From Siphonodentalium dalli (lineage: Eukaryota; Mollusca; Scaphopoda; Gadilida; Siphonodentaliidae), in contig CP136066.1 in the NCBI GenBank assembly GCA_032622095.1, forward strand, positions 132,587,917 through 132,651,916: a DNA stretch of 64,000 nucleotides, read 5' to 3'. The notes beneath the pieces were generated by a model that ran no database searches, was not told where the DNA came from, and saw only the letters and a list, made by a program, of their open reading frames with translations. The translations under genes and the position numbers were made by a program. Below, in pieces: positions 24,601 through 39,600 of the stretch (the first letter of the stretch is position 1; each line of letters opens with the position of its first letter).

Positions 24601-27600
24601 CACACGAAGTAATATTTCATCACACAGTGCATCGTAGTTTTATTTGGAATGATGATTAATTATTGAATGTAACGCAGAAACTGAAGTGCACACCCTTGCT
24701 GTGTAAATACTAGTTATATTTCCGGAATTTTCAACACTCTCCGTGATAATAAACCACACACGTATGTCGTAATGCTGATTATTCTGTAAAGAAACACTCA
24801 TCTCTTCAATAGAATAGTAACCAATCTCACTAGATCGAAGAGACTGTACATCATACATTTTATTTAATACTAATTTTCATGCTGCTTCCAAACCGGTTTC
24901 TTAGTAGACAATTTTGTTCAAATTACTTCAATCGGCACTTTACAACGGGAATATGTACCACGCAATGCACACTATTAGTTTTCAGTATCTCGTTGTTTGA
25001 AATTATATTACCATTGCCAACCACATATTTGCGCTAAATATCAGGTCATCAGCATTTAAAGTTATTTGTTCTACGTTTACCATTCACTCAGTGTTAATAT
25101 TTATTGTTTTGTATGCAGCAGATATGTGTAATATTAGGGAGAATGGGTAAACGCGGCGATGCGGTTGCAGAAAAGGGGGTACGTTTCACAGATATGTAGC
25201 CTTAGTGCATTTAAGCACATATAATTTCCAGGTATAAAGACAGTCTCTGCCACAGAGTATGTAGGCAAATTTGGATATGTTGAGAATTTATTGAAGATAG
25301 TATATTGTACTCCTTTGTATTTTGATAAATTGCGTTCATGGTATACCACCATGTATTTGTGTGATAAAAGTGAAATATTCGTGTTTAATCACTTGACCAG
25401 AGGCAACTATGACTACTATTTTAAGACACCGACTATAGGATCTACACATTTTACCTAGTACCATATGAATAGCTCTCATACTGTTCTATAGTAGTGAATT
25501 TTGACAGATTCGGTATTGTAGATTTAAAAATAAATGGTTATCGGTCTCATTCATGAGACTGTTTTCATTACATACATTTCTGCTTCTAGAAAAGGTCACA
25601 TAATCCACTGGGTCCAATACGCTCCATGCGATTTTGCGCTTAGGTGATCACCGCTCCCGTGTTTAACGTGATTTTGTACCCGTCCTATAGTGATTTTGTT
25701 TAATATTGTGTGTCGCTAGCAACAACAATGGTAAGTTTGATAAATATTTGCAGGATATCGTTACGTTTTGATGTGCGGTTGGGTAGAACATGTCCCAAAC
25801 ATGGATACAACACCATTCCCGTGGCTGTGGACCGTATATATTTATACTGAGAGGCGCCGATCACTGAGAATTCTGACTGAAAACAAGTAGACCGCTCCCT
25901 CAAATGCAATTTTGTACACCCCGGAGGTTTCCCACTCAGTGTTAGGTGTCTCGCGTCATTGCTGGGTCAATATACCATGCTATATGCACACAAGTTTGCG
26001 AGTTAAACATCATTTTCCGTTTAAATAAAACGTTTTCCCATCACACACTAGGCTCCTGTTCTAATTTTGGTGAGGCTCCTGTTCTTTATACCAAATAAAT
26101 TGCATGCTCCTGTGCTTTCCATTGGAAATCACATACAATATTTGGTAGAAGTTTGCACAATTTGAATTGATTTTCAATGTAAAACGTGGGTGAACATGTT
26201 GTCTAAAGATTGTGTGAATATCCAGCGATTGATAGGGCTTTAAATATGGTCGAAAAGCGAGCTATTTTATATCATGGACTGAGCAACACAAATCGTGCAT
26301 AAATGCATGTTCGTATTGTTAATATAATGCAAATGCAACACTAACGAGACCACTAACATTTCTATTTCCAGATGAAATACATACGTTTCTAAGTTTCGTA
26401 ATCAAATCGACGATTCGCGCCAAATAAACTTGAGTGCGTCAAACTTTTGAATCAATGCATTGAACAATCTCGGATGTACCAAAATAGATATAAGGGTCAC
26501 TAACTCCACGAAGGAACACAAATAAACACAATACATACATGTTATAACGTATATGTCCATTTACCCTCCCACGATGGTGAGATCAAAATAATGTCATCAG
26601 CATCCTTATTTGTAATGTACCTAGACATTGATTGGATATATTAATAGGAAATTTGGGCCTATATTCCCTGCTAAAGTGGCATTGTCGATTTGAGGTATAA
26701 ACCAGTCTGGGTAAACGACGACTCAATATACATTCGAATATAGAGTCTATAGAGACTAAATGCCATTTTTCGTTTCCCGATCTGTGAGATTATGTTTCAG
26801 CGGGTAATGCGATTGATCGTGCAATTTTCCAATGGACCAATGAAACCGCTACCGGTTAAATAACAACTATTCGTGGGCGGACTGTCCACAGAGATCGCAT
26901 CGCACACACAAATTGACAGTGTGGCAAAACAACATGACGTCACGTAATTGACAGCGCGTACCCGATTACATGCGATATGGGACCTGTCAATCATCGTTGC
27001 TCAAAAAAACGAAAATTGATCGATAGTCATCAGACTGAATATATAATGATATATTTAGTCGATATTTATTCAGACTGCGTATAAACGTATAATTTTATAC
27101 GCGACAGATGTGTTGTCATATATATACTACCGTAGTAGTTTGTTCGCGTCTATGTGATTGTAAGCTTATCTGATACAATTATTATATGTCAAGTTATTAT
27201 TATTAAAAAGTGTTTCTGTGACTTTTAATTAATCATGTGCATTACTCCCTGCAATCATTTTCATTTATGTAAGATTTCAAACCAGGGTTTGGTAAAACAT
27301 TCAGATATGAACCTTAAATTCGAGTTAAGGGGCTATATGGTAGACCTACAGCAGCTGGCATGTCTAAAAACTAAAACGTCTAGTTGACGACGCTATATGG
27401 GATTTTTATGACATATATGTGTAATGGAATGCATGTCTTATTGTGTGGTGTCGGCAGCAGCAGAAACATTAGTATGTTCTACTGGCATAGGTACACCTTG
27501 AAGTTGCCACTAAATTGTCCAAACCGAATTAAGTAAAGTCAACCGCAATTTAATATAGAACAGGAGCACACATATACACATATTTACATTTACAGTCTCT

Positions 27601-30600
27601 ATACGTCTGCTACAGCATAAAAAACGCACAAAATCCCGCGAATTGTCTAGCCAAACCTGTCAAATGCATGTACATAATGTTGCAGTCATCATAGAACAGG
27701 AGCGAATTTAATCACTTCACGAACAGAAAGCGAATACATAATCCACCCAAGAACAGGAGCTATTTTTCGATAATTTTAAACTGCGAATTCTCACTGATAT
27801 ATTGGAGTTAGCGGAACTAATTTTGGCCGAATTGTAGACTGGCACATCCGCAACGATACGCAGTAAAAAATCGTTGTTATATTCGGGATTAATACCACTT
27901 TTGATGTCATGAAAGTTCAATGGAAATGTACACAAATGGCTGATGGAAACATGCGCGGTATGACCCCACATTCCTGTCATCTTCACTTATTATTGTTGTT
28001 TTATGATGATTATATATCTAAGTACAATATTCAATCAAGATATTAGCTAATTTACTACAAATTCTCATCTTTCATCCAGCATTTGTAAGTCGATCACGTG
28101 GTCCAAATCGTACCGCGAACAGGAGCGCGTCACTTTAGCACGGGAGCGGTGATCACCTAAGCGCAAAATCGCATGGAGCGTATTGGACCCAGTGATAATC
28201 AATACATCCCTATTAGATCACATTTAATTGTTTAATTACACATATATTACACGATTCAAGATAAACAATACATATAAAACTGCGTTATTCTTCTGTTTCT
28301 TGGTGCCCAAAAAGTCCATATTTCATCATTGTATGAGACCTGGCTTTCGTTTGCTCTCTCGCGAGATACATTAGAGATAATTCTTACATCTATTATTAAA
28401 AGCTGACCTTATACTCTGAAATCATTCTTCCTTGTATAATTCGAGGGCTTGTTCGTTCTTGTATGACTAGCTATTCAATTTTCCGCAAATTGTAAATTTC
28501 ATTCGATTTTGTCCATTTTGGTGGCCATATTGGGACAGACATTCTACCGATATGGTTTACGCTAAGCATTGTTTGTGTGTATTTTATTTTATTACCAATT
28601 TGGTACTAGTTGGCTCACCTACCACCGAAATTCAGAATTTTTCGATACCAACTTCCATCATGGACGCCATCTTGGATTACAGAAAATGCTCAAAGCGGAT
28701 TTTAGCGGATTTTGCATATGTTATAGAGGATATATTCCTCTTCAATATGGAATAGAAACCAACTTAGTCCAAATTTATTCTAGGTTGATCCTAAATTTTT
28801 AGTTTATCGACCAGACTATTGGTGTACCAGGAAGACCGATCAATGTTTTTAGACAAATCGGTCTTATTAAGATTGATCATGGGTTTGCCCTGAACTGTTA
28901 AATGGAGACTTCCATGCAAATCTCTGGAGAGAATGTTCACATTGGCAAGTGTTCTAGAGTGTGGCTTCTATGGGAGGCCAAATTCAAATTTATTAAATAA
29001 AGTGCGCTTCATCGCAATTCATTGTAAAAGAAGTCAATTACACTTCAGCAAAATTATTATTCCTATCTCACACCCCTGCCTGTGGAGCCATTTTGGGTTT
29101 TAAGATCAAACCTATTGAATCGTATTGATGTGCTATTCCTCAGCCATGTGGGTTATTTCAAAATTACTCAGACTCTCAGAGGGGGGTTACCCATTACACA
29201 CTGGTATGTCAATAATTGTGCTGAACCGTAATTAATTTCTAATTGCCCTTCAGTCTAATTATTAATAAATGTGAATTTGGCCTCCCATAGACTTCATGCT
29301 ATGTTGAAAAAAAATTAGCATTTTGTTTAGCATGTTTCTGTATATTTATTTCTGAATTTTATATTTAATTTTCAAAGTAAAACAAACAAAAACAAAAGTA
29401 AAACAAAATTAAAAATTTTTAATTCTTAAAGCCATAGTGAAGTATTGTTATGACGTGTGTATCACAAGGGGCCGGGAACATTAAACAAATTTATCATATA
29501 TTTATATATTTTTTTAAATGTTCCCAAACCCGTGTGATTTGTATGCAGGAGAGTTATCTAAAGGTCTCCATTTGGGCAGACCAGTTCTGTTTTTGTCTGC
29601 TTGCTGCATGAGAAACCACATGTTTGTGTGTGTCTCTCCCGATTCTTAATAAAGCATACGTTTTATCAAAGGTTTGTCCAGATAAGTTGTTCCTATTCTG
29701 CTGCAAGTGCAATACAAAATTAATAAAATACCTAGCCCAATCACCAGTTAAATGCAGTTGTTGGGAAATTATGATCAAAATCTGCCGATAAAGACACATA
29801 GCGGACCATCCTGTTAATAATAATATAGATAGGTATGGAAAGCTGGCCAATTCATAGTCAATTAATATTTCTTCCTTATAATCAATTGCATAATTTGTAA
29901 GCATGATGAGTGGCCATTCAAGTCACTGACTATCATTTAGAAATACAGGTTGGTGATTATGTTAGAATCTTGGATGGTGACTCATCAATCTCATAAATGA
30001 GCTTTCCTTGTCTATCACTATTATAGGGATGAGTATTCATGTGTCATGTTCACCGGATATTGAAAAGAATTTCCAACACTGTGAACATGTACTATCGCAA
30101 TGGTTAGATTTTCTCCAAAATACTATTTTGTTTGCGGAGAGTTACAAATGTAGTGTGATGTAATAATAATTTTATACGCCTGTATGAAAGTGCCATTTAA
30201 AAAAAAAAGGGACATATTATGTTATTAGTCTGTCCGTCCATCTGTCTGTCCATTCGCTTTTGGTTTCCGGATGATATTTTAGTTTAATAGTCTGAACTGA
30301 ATGGAATAAAATTTGGTATGTGGGTTTACTAGCACAAAATACAAGTCAGTTTCAAATTCAGGTTCCGTCTGCTTTTTTTCACCAGAGTTATGGCCTTTTT
30401 TGTTGCAATTTGCACTAAATTTTCGTTTACAGATGATAACTTTAGTAAGTCTGAACTGAATGGAATAAAATTTGGTGTGTGAGTTTACTAACCCTAAATA
30501 CAGGCCAAGTTCAAATTTGGGTTCCGCCCACAATTTGCACCAGAGTTATGACCGTTTGTTGGAATTACCATGGGCGTATTTTGCCACACCCTAGTGATGC

Positions 30601-33600
30601 TATTGTTGAAGGTCTGGCTATGTCATATAAATTAAGAAATATAGATGTATTTTCTCACAAAGTTCAAACAAGTATATACTGGGATGGTCTGGGACTTCTT
30701 TATTTGTAGTGATCTTCAGATAATATATTAAGCTGACAACTAGATCATGCCGTGAGTATCTACTTTGGATATACAGTAATTCCCTAAATAATCGACTGCT
30801 TAACCACAGCAGAATTGTGGGTAATTTTTCAGGATTTAGTTGGAAATATGGCTAATTGCCATTCATTGGAAAGCTCTCAGTGGGGAGGGGTGTACTATTT
30901 TGCTTTGCATCGGTTACAATCATACAGTATTCCCCGGGTTAATCAATTCATTTTTATCACAAAATTGGCCTAAATCATGCAATCTCGAGCTGAGATCTTC
31001 AACTGCTGAGAAATACAATTATTAAGGAATTGTTATTGACTAAAAATATATATTACTTGTGTTATTTTTTCAATGTTATAAAGTTCCCTATAGGATCTTC
31101 AAAAAGTTGCCAGATTTTGAACTGGTGGAATATGATCTCTACGGGTGTGGCCATAGTCGGGGAGCCCACAAAGTTTTATTCAAACTATTGAGTACTAAAG
31201 GCTTGATGCGCCTGAATTGTCGGGAGGACTGGGCTGACGGCCCAAACCAAATTCTTAAGTTCCGCAATTACAGGATAAAGGGGCCACGGGTCCACCACCA
31301 AAAACGAAAATCACTTTGTCAACTTCTGAAAATCACTAGTCTACAAGTAAATCGTTTCAACACTGAAAGCAATATTTCAATATAGTCGTCTACATATTCA
31401 AATAAAAACATATTTAACTGTGTATGAGGCCACTATTAAAATAATCTTTGTGCAAATGTAGCAAGTTTATATCTTTGGCTGAACAATATTATAAAAGTAA
31501 TTCTTTTTCTCTGTGAGGCTGAAACTGTTTTTTTTCTCAGTAGGGGGCTTTTCATTGGTAGGTAAGGAGTGGGAATTTTTTTTTTTTTTTATTTATGCCT
31601 TATTGGTTCAAATATTACAAAATTTCACATTACTCTTTCCCACTTCAGGAATCAAACCAGATTTTGAGATGTCTTCGACTGTTGGGTAACCTTGTAGATC
31701 AGCTATATTTCCCCCTGGAGCATGTGGCATGGTTAGCAGACAAGCAAATAATACCTATTTATTCTGGAATCTGGTGGTTTCTTGGGCTGTTGTGTTGGAC
31801 AATATCTCTAATAACTTCCATCATCAGGTTAGTCACTGAAAATAACATAAGGTACACAACTGTATAATATGACCATGTGTAACACATAATTAATGTTGTG
31901 TGCTATTTTATATGTTGTTAGCTCAACTTGTGAAAGTCAAATCTAACCAATTGACATTGGTTGATGTCTGTCCATACATCATCAATTTCCTTTGGCACAC
32001 ATTACAAGTGACATTCCTCATCCAATCATCACCAAACTTCAAATGGATCTTCGGAGTGACCTCTAGATGGGAGCAATCAATTATTTTCTGAAATACTTTG
32101 AATGATTTTCAGTAAAAAATATGCCCCCTCCTGCAGGAGCTCTTGTTTCTAGCTTTTTTACAACATGTGTGGATACCTTCAATTATCATATAAACAAAAT
32201 AACCTCGCCACAATTGTGTGTGAAATGTTTGTGCTTTGTAAGTGTACTATATGGTATTAGCAAATCCATATGAAGAGCGTTTAGTGGGGTACGCGATCAA
32301 ACAAAAGGTACCTCCGGACTAGGCATGCCACAATTGTGTGTGGAATTCAAAATTGCAATGTTTGTCACTATTTGAGGACTGTAGATTAGCCATATGCACA
32401 TTCACACAAAGAGCATTTAGATAATGAATTACATGCAATGTACATGTTAGATGTGATTGTGGTGGATATGCTTTTGAACTCCAGGACTCCCTACACTCAT
32501 ACATGTATGTATATATAATTATATAACAACAGATATGATACATATTATCGGGAACTACAACTGTTTGTACACACAAATGGACAAGTAAAATGCTCCTGTT
32601 AGTAGATTAAATGATTTTCCAAACCACATTACATTATGATATAAATCAGATTCCAATTTCTTTGATTTTAAATGTTACAAATGTTACAAAATACGATAAC
32701 TTATTTTTTGTATCATTAATGGATATAATAAAATTACAGGACCTGAGATTCAGGGTTCTCTACAATTTTATTCATACTTTAATTTTGGACTGGCTAAAAC
32801 TGCTCTGACGGCAGACTGTCTGTTCATCATTAGCAGAATATAAGCTTCCGGTGAACAAGGCAGGATACCTGCAGGTCCAGGACACTGTGGCATCCCCCAT
32901 TGCTCATTCTGATGTGGACACCATAAAACACAAAAATATTGTTAGTCTGTGTTTGGCTCTTCTCGGCTATTTAGTACTTGTATTTTACTCTTTGTATGAC
33001 TAAATACTTTGGCTCACAATACAGACCACATCCCTCATCTGATCGTCACCAAACTTCATATTGATCTTCGGGGTGACATAGATGGGAGCCATAATTGTTT
33101 CCGAAATTTTGTTAAAAAACATGGCTGCCAGCAGCCATCTTGGATTTCAAATTTCAATCCATTGGCACACTCTGCAACCCACATTTATCTGAAAAATATT
33201 GTTAGACATACAGGCGTCTTTTGGATCACCTGTTTACAGATGGGAGCTATCAAATTTTTCAGAATTTCGTTGAAAAACGTGGCCGCCACCATTCTTTTGG
33301 ATTATAACTAAATCCTTTGGAACACCTTACAGAATACTTCCTTCATACAATGATTACAATCATATGGATCTTCTGGGTGACCACTAGATTGGAGCCATCA
33401 AATTTTACCCAATTTCGTTGTGAGTATTTTGTTGACAGAATAAAATGAAACGTACTTCATTATTTACAGTCATATGCATTCTTGGCAATATCTGGTTTGG
33501 GATGTTTATGTCTGTCTTTCTCAATAGCAAGACGATGGCACTTATCCAAAATGCTGTTAGTTATCTTGTAAGAGATTTGGAGATTATAAAATTCAAGTAG

Positions 33601-36600
33601 CCTTGACATTTTCTACTGGTATGTAGTTAACTTTTTCAGATAGAAATAACAAATGAGAATTTCTTAAACCTTCGTGCTGAAACTTTCATGAGCAATTGTG
33701 AGCAGGTCATCTATTAAAATAATTTTCCTTCATGATATTATAGTCAATATTGAAGTGGGTCATGACAGTTTTGATAGCTGGATACCAGGATGGGTGTCCT
33801 TGACTAGAGAGTGTTTTATCTACTTTGTATACTTCCTTTTAAAAATTATCTTCTGGTAACTTTTCTAGCATCATCATATATTTCAATGTTAATTTTCATG
33901 TAAAATTTGACTATGGTTGTGTTCCCAGTTCACATTCTTTCTGTGCATGGTCATTGATGATTGATCAGTGACTGCAGCCTTGGGGCAATTACTTGTGAAT
34001 GTAATTAATTACAATTACTTCAACATTTTTCAATTACAATTCCCATTACATCTAATTCACAATGTAATTAATTACAATTACAATTACTTTGAAATGTAAT
34101 TCAATTACAATTACATTTCAGTACAGAATTGAAGTTGGAATAGTTTTTATTTATATGAACTTTATTTGATAACAAAACATAAATTTAATACAAGCAAGAT
34201 AAAATACACGAAGAAGCACAACAATGAAGCACACTTGGTACAGAGCAGCCAATGTATTAGGTCCAGGATAGGTGTTCGTAGAACTGAGCGAATCATGATT
34301 TATAGCTGGCAATTCCAGCGTGTTGCATTGGCAACTTGTAGCCTGGGTTGATCTTCTAGAAATTGGGATGATATCAGAGATTTGTGAACTTTGCTAGCTA
34401 TCTTTTCTAGGCTGTTGGTAACTTGCTGATGGTGCTTGTGTGACTGTGGATTCATAGACATCTTGATGCTTTCGCTATAAAATGAAAATAATAAGAGTAT
34501 TTTAGTAACACATACATGTATCCATCATTTAATTATTAAGGGAATAAGACTGTCCCAGTAAGTCAGACACAAAGCTAGGCCATTGTAAAGGACAATGAGA
34601 TAATCAACACTCTAATTGTTAATTAGAGTCATAAACATAATTAGCATTTGTGGCCACCAGCTTACTGGTGACACCATGCATCCACTAGGCACTGCTAATT
34701 GGGGGATTAGTGAGGCAGCTATTTGTCCCCACATTGTCATTCAGTTGCTAATTAGAAGGGACAAGACACAATGCATATACCAATACCACCATATGACTGA
34801 AGTAATTTGTCAATGGAATTAGACAATACTAATACATAGAAATGGAAACTTACCTTCAAATGTGTCATAAAATTGGAGGTAACTTTTTTGGAACCGGAGA
34901 TTGTAGTTGGGCAAACTTTGCACTTTGCTTTCATAGTACACGACGTGTCTTTCTGCAAATCAAAATGCTGCCAGATTGTTTTTGTAGACATGTTGATAGC
35001 ATTTTTAGCAATGGTTGGTATGAGTTTCTACCATAGCATATATACCATATCAGGTGGAGATAATGAAACATGATCATAAGAGTGATCTATTAAGTGATCT
35101 ATTGTCAATTATTTGAAGTTGGTTTCTCATTGTATTTATCAAAACAAGCCTTCTACCTCAAAGGTTAACCAATGCTTAAGCAAACAAAGAGGTGTCAACA
35201 TAATTAACCATTGAGACAAAGTGGATGAAAACTCAGTGTTGTGACAACATAGTGATAGCCAGTCACCAGTCTTACACTTTGAAATTTGGAGAACAAAAAC
35301 ACTTGAAGAAACCATTGCATGAATCACGAAAGAGAACTTTGAGAAGAAATAAGTACCTGTGATTTTGAAGTAATTGAAATTAGACCCCAATTACAATTAC
35401 AATTACATCCTAACCAATTGCCATTACATGTAATTGAGAATAAACTCAATTACCAATTACATGCAATTACTTGAAAAAATGTAATTAATTACAGTCAATT
35501 ACAATTACAAATTACAATTACCCCATCCCCGTCAGTGAGAAATGCCTTTTAAACCTCTTCGCTGCTATGACGTCCGTAATTATTACGGACGCAAAAGTGC
35601 ACGCTGTGTGCTATATGGTTCGTAGGTACTACAGACCTACTTCAGCACACTAGCAGAAGGCCATTATACATAACTGGAACTCAGAGATTGGTGCATCTGA
35701 ATAACTGTATCTCCAAGTTTCTAACAGTGTATGATGTTCCACGAATGTGAACGATAATAGCCTTTCAACCGAGTCAGTGTTATGGTTCTTGTGGTATTCC
35801 CGTTATAGTTTCCCATTGGAAAATGGCAATAATGTCAACAGCCCAGCACACGTCGTCATTTAGCAGTGAAGGGGTTAATGAGAAATCCCGAATTGATAAT
35901 TCTGATCCATAAGTCAGAATTGGTCAAATTAAACTTCAAATAATTTCATATTCAACTCATAGTTTGAAAAATTCAGTTTGAACATTTTGATCCGCAAAGA
36001 GTACTGTGCTTTATCAGCTTTACTCTCCCTCTGGTTTGAAGTATGTTTCAAATTCCCATTGAAAAATAACAAAAATCCTAAATAAGAGTAGCTATCAATT
36101 ATTTTGTTATGATCATTATTCAAGACAAAGTTAATTTTTGAAGTATTTCTTCTAGTCCAGCTAAAAACCATGGCCTTTGTTTTATTAATATTAACTTATA
36201 ATTTTCATTAATTACAATAAGTCACTGGTGATTCCAGACAGGATTCCAGCCCTGATTCACTCTCAGATAATAAAATAAGATCATCATCATATAACAAACA
36301 ATTGGTATGTGTAGTATAGAGTGTGTTCTTTCAATATTCAATATATTAATACATTGAATAAAAGGGGACCTTGCAATAACGATCCTCCATGAAATATGTT
36401 GATCTGTTATAAAATTATCTTTTTTACTATATATTTTGGTTCCTCATACATAATTTAGATTAACTTATAAATTTTCAGAGTCCTCCAGCTCCCATTCTCA
36501 GTAGTTCTTCAAACATCCCTTGTCACCAAGAATCAAAAGCCTTTGAGAAATCAGGCAAATAATGGTTTCTTTTCTTTGTATACATATTTATTTATTAGTG

Positions 36601-39600
36601 TTTTTGTTGTGAAGTTTGGTGGTCAGGGCAAAATCCTGCCTGGAACCTATTGAACAATCCTGTGTTCTTTAAAAATTCTAATAATCTTTATTGTATTAAA
36701 TAATGAAGAAAGGAGCTCTCCCAGACAACTTGTTAAACTTAAGCATCTCTGTACATAATAGTTGACCCTGGACTTGATAGTAATAATTGTCATTGATCTT
36801 GAGGCTATGATTGTTATTTACATATTCAAGATATTTAATATTTTCTGAAGAAATTACACAGTCCTTTGCTGAATATGGACATTTCACTTCTATCACTTTA
36901 GAGTCATTAACTATACCATCTGGGCTGCTGGATAGGAATGGCGACTTTCACTTTCACACAAGAAATAACTGTTTTTGTATCTTTTATAGGCGACCGATTC
37001 ATATTTTATTATTATATAATTCACAGTAGCACTATATGTGAAGGCCCCAGCTTGAGATTGCATAATTTAGGCAAATACACATATGGAATTTAATCATACA
37101 CATGTACTTAGTGATCAATAAGTTCGCTTTTTCGACCAGAAACTCATAGATTTCGTTTCCGTAGTTCATTACAGAGTTTTACAAGTGTCAAGACGTTGTT
37201 TTTTTTAAAGATGTTGGTGGTTTGTTTGCAGAAGCCATTTTTTAGTTTTGTGTATGTTTTCTTCTCGATTTTAGCCATGTTTTATATACTTTGTGGTGTG
37301 ACAGTATTGTTGGTTTGTGACAATAAGCTTGCCCTCGATTTTGTTCCGGAATATTGTTTTAATGTTTCTAACACATAATCTATATGCGATTGCGTAGAGT
37401 ACTTAGCAGTCCTTTCTTGCGTTGCGAACGAATGTGCCATCCTAATCGCACTTTTTGTTTATACTTGCAATTAAAATAACACCACGAATGCTTAAATTAA
37501 TTAATTACGGAATAGATAAATAGACAGATAGATAGATAGATAGATAGATTTTATTGAAACCAAATGCATGCATTTAACATGCAATGGACCAACGAGAGGT
37601 ATGACTAGAAAATAAACATTGGTATGATTTACCGAAACAAACAAAACATATTATAGAACTTGATTATAGTGATCCAGTTAAGTAGTTACCCTGATTAGTC
37701 TAGGGTAGATAACTGTAAATATGTAACAGTTTGAAATTGAATGGTGCAAATGTACGGTACTTATCACCTACTACTACTAGTATATATTGTAAGTCCGCAT
37801 TTAAATCCCCGATCAATTAAAACAGCTAATACCATGAAAACTGGTGTAGTTTTCACACCGTCTTCGTTGACAGATCACACACTTTAAATTTTACATAGCT
37901 TCTAAGCCGAAACATAAACAACCGTATTAAAGTAGCTTGATCTTTTATGCACAAATTATCTCCTCAGAATGCAACACCTCATTGTTGCAATCATTCATAT
38001 CTCCCTTTTTGTGTAGAAAACTTAAAAGAGACAGTAGTGAGTCTGGGAAAGTACTTTCAGCCTGAAAGTTTCAGGTAATATATGATTAAAGAGCCTAACA
38101 ATTGAAGACAGAAGCACATTGCAGCCATGTTTTTAGGAATTCATTGTGAATGAGATCTATGCCAGGTTACTAACCTGATTTTAATGCATGGATTCCATCC
38201 CTCTCTTCCTTGTATTTGAAAGGAAAGTCTAAGTGATGGGAATCAGGGTTTTGTTGCTCTGTATTTTTTCGAACAGCACTAATTTTCTCCCAAAATTGTT
38301 TAGTATTTCTTTTATCTACATTGTCAATATCATCAATAATATCAATATCGTCAATCAACTCCAATTGAAATTTACCTGGTAAAAGCTTATATAGATATTT
38401 TCTGATCGCGTGTCTCTCTTGACATCCACATATTTTATTCATGCTCTTAAAGTACAGTGGTCAGACTGTTCATTAGGTTGTAAAACATTAAAAAAATAGA
38501 CTCAGTTAAATAAGCTCTCAGACACTAACACATAGTCAATTGTACTGCAATCCTGAGGGGTATAACAGGCACAGTAGCCCAAGGAGTCATCCATTGATCT
38601 GCCATTCAATATACATAACTTTAATTCAATGCATAACTCTATAAGTATAAGGTTCTTTCATTTATAATTAGTTACCTTGTCCCAATTTTTTCTTTTGGGA
38701 ATTTCAGTGTCCACTCAGTACCCCAGCATGCTGAGATTATTATTAAGTAAATCAGGTATACTATCCATTTTAATATTGTCTGTTAATTTGGCTGTTCGTG
38801 TATTAAAATCGCCCATTATCATTACTTGTCCAAATTTTGAGTACTTATAGACTGGTTCTGAGTGTGCTTAGAATTGATTCATTGTCATCAGCTGTTGCTG
38901 TATTTCATGGCTTAACATATATTCAACAGCGGTATATATTATTCGAAAGTCCAAATTTTGACTTATCAATTTTTATCCATTTGATGTTAGAATGAGTTTG
39001 TAATCTTTTTTATACCATATTATAAACTTAGTCCACCTGACCTGCAGCCCTTTTTCCCCTTGGGTTTCTGGCCATGGATATGGCTATTATGGTGATAACA
39101 TGGAAGATAAATGTCCTGACTCCTTGGCTGTCCAAGATTCAACAACACCTCTATATCTGTGTTGCAAAGAGAGGGCTTTTCAAGAATTTTCTCTTTTTTT
39201 AAAACATGTATGTTCCAAAAGCCAATCACGTGTGCTTTAAAATAATTTAAGATCCTTACAGGTTCAATGAGAGAATCTATGGGCACTTTAGAGAGTCTTA
39301 TATATCCATGTTGATAACAAAGTAATATAAATTTATACAGGCTTACTGACTAGTTACTATGAGTTGTTGTTCATCGAATTCATAAAAGAATGAATGAAAC
39401 AGAATTAAATTACCCTTATCTGGGTAATTTCAGTAAGAATTGAATTTGCACCACCTCTCAATCATGTGTGCACTGTACGTAAAGTACCGCGACTTGGACA
39501 AATGATCACTGTCAGGGACATTCAGTTGATTCATTCTGTAATAAATGGGGTGTAGCATGGGTTGGGTGCACATAGGAACAGGGCACAAGTTCTTAATAGA

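Noticed and set aside
29554-29904. 116-codon reverse frame
   Set aside because: No domain, no conserved motif and intronic position.
31059-31385. 108-codon frame upstream of PEX11G exon 2
   Set aside because: Lies in intron 1, with no motif recognised and no phase link to PEX11G.
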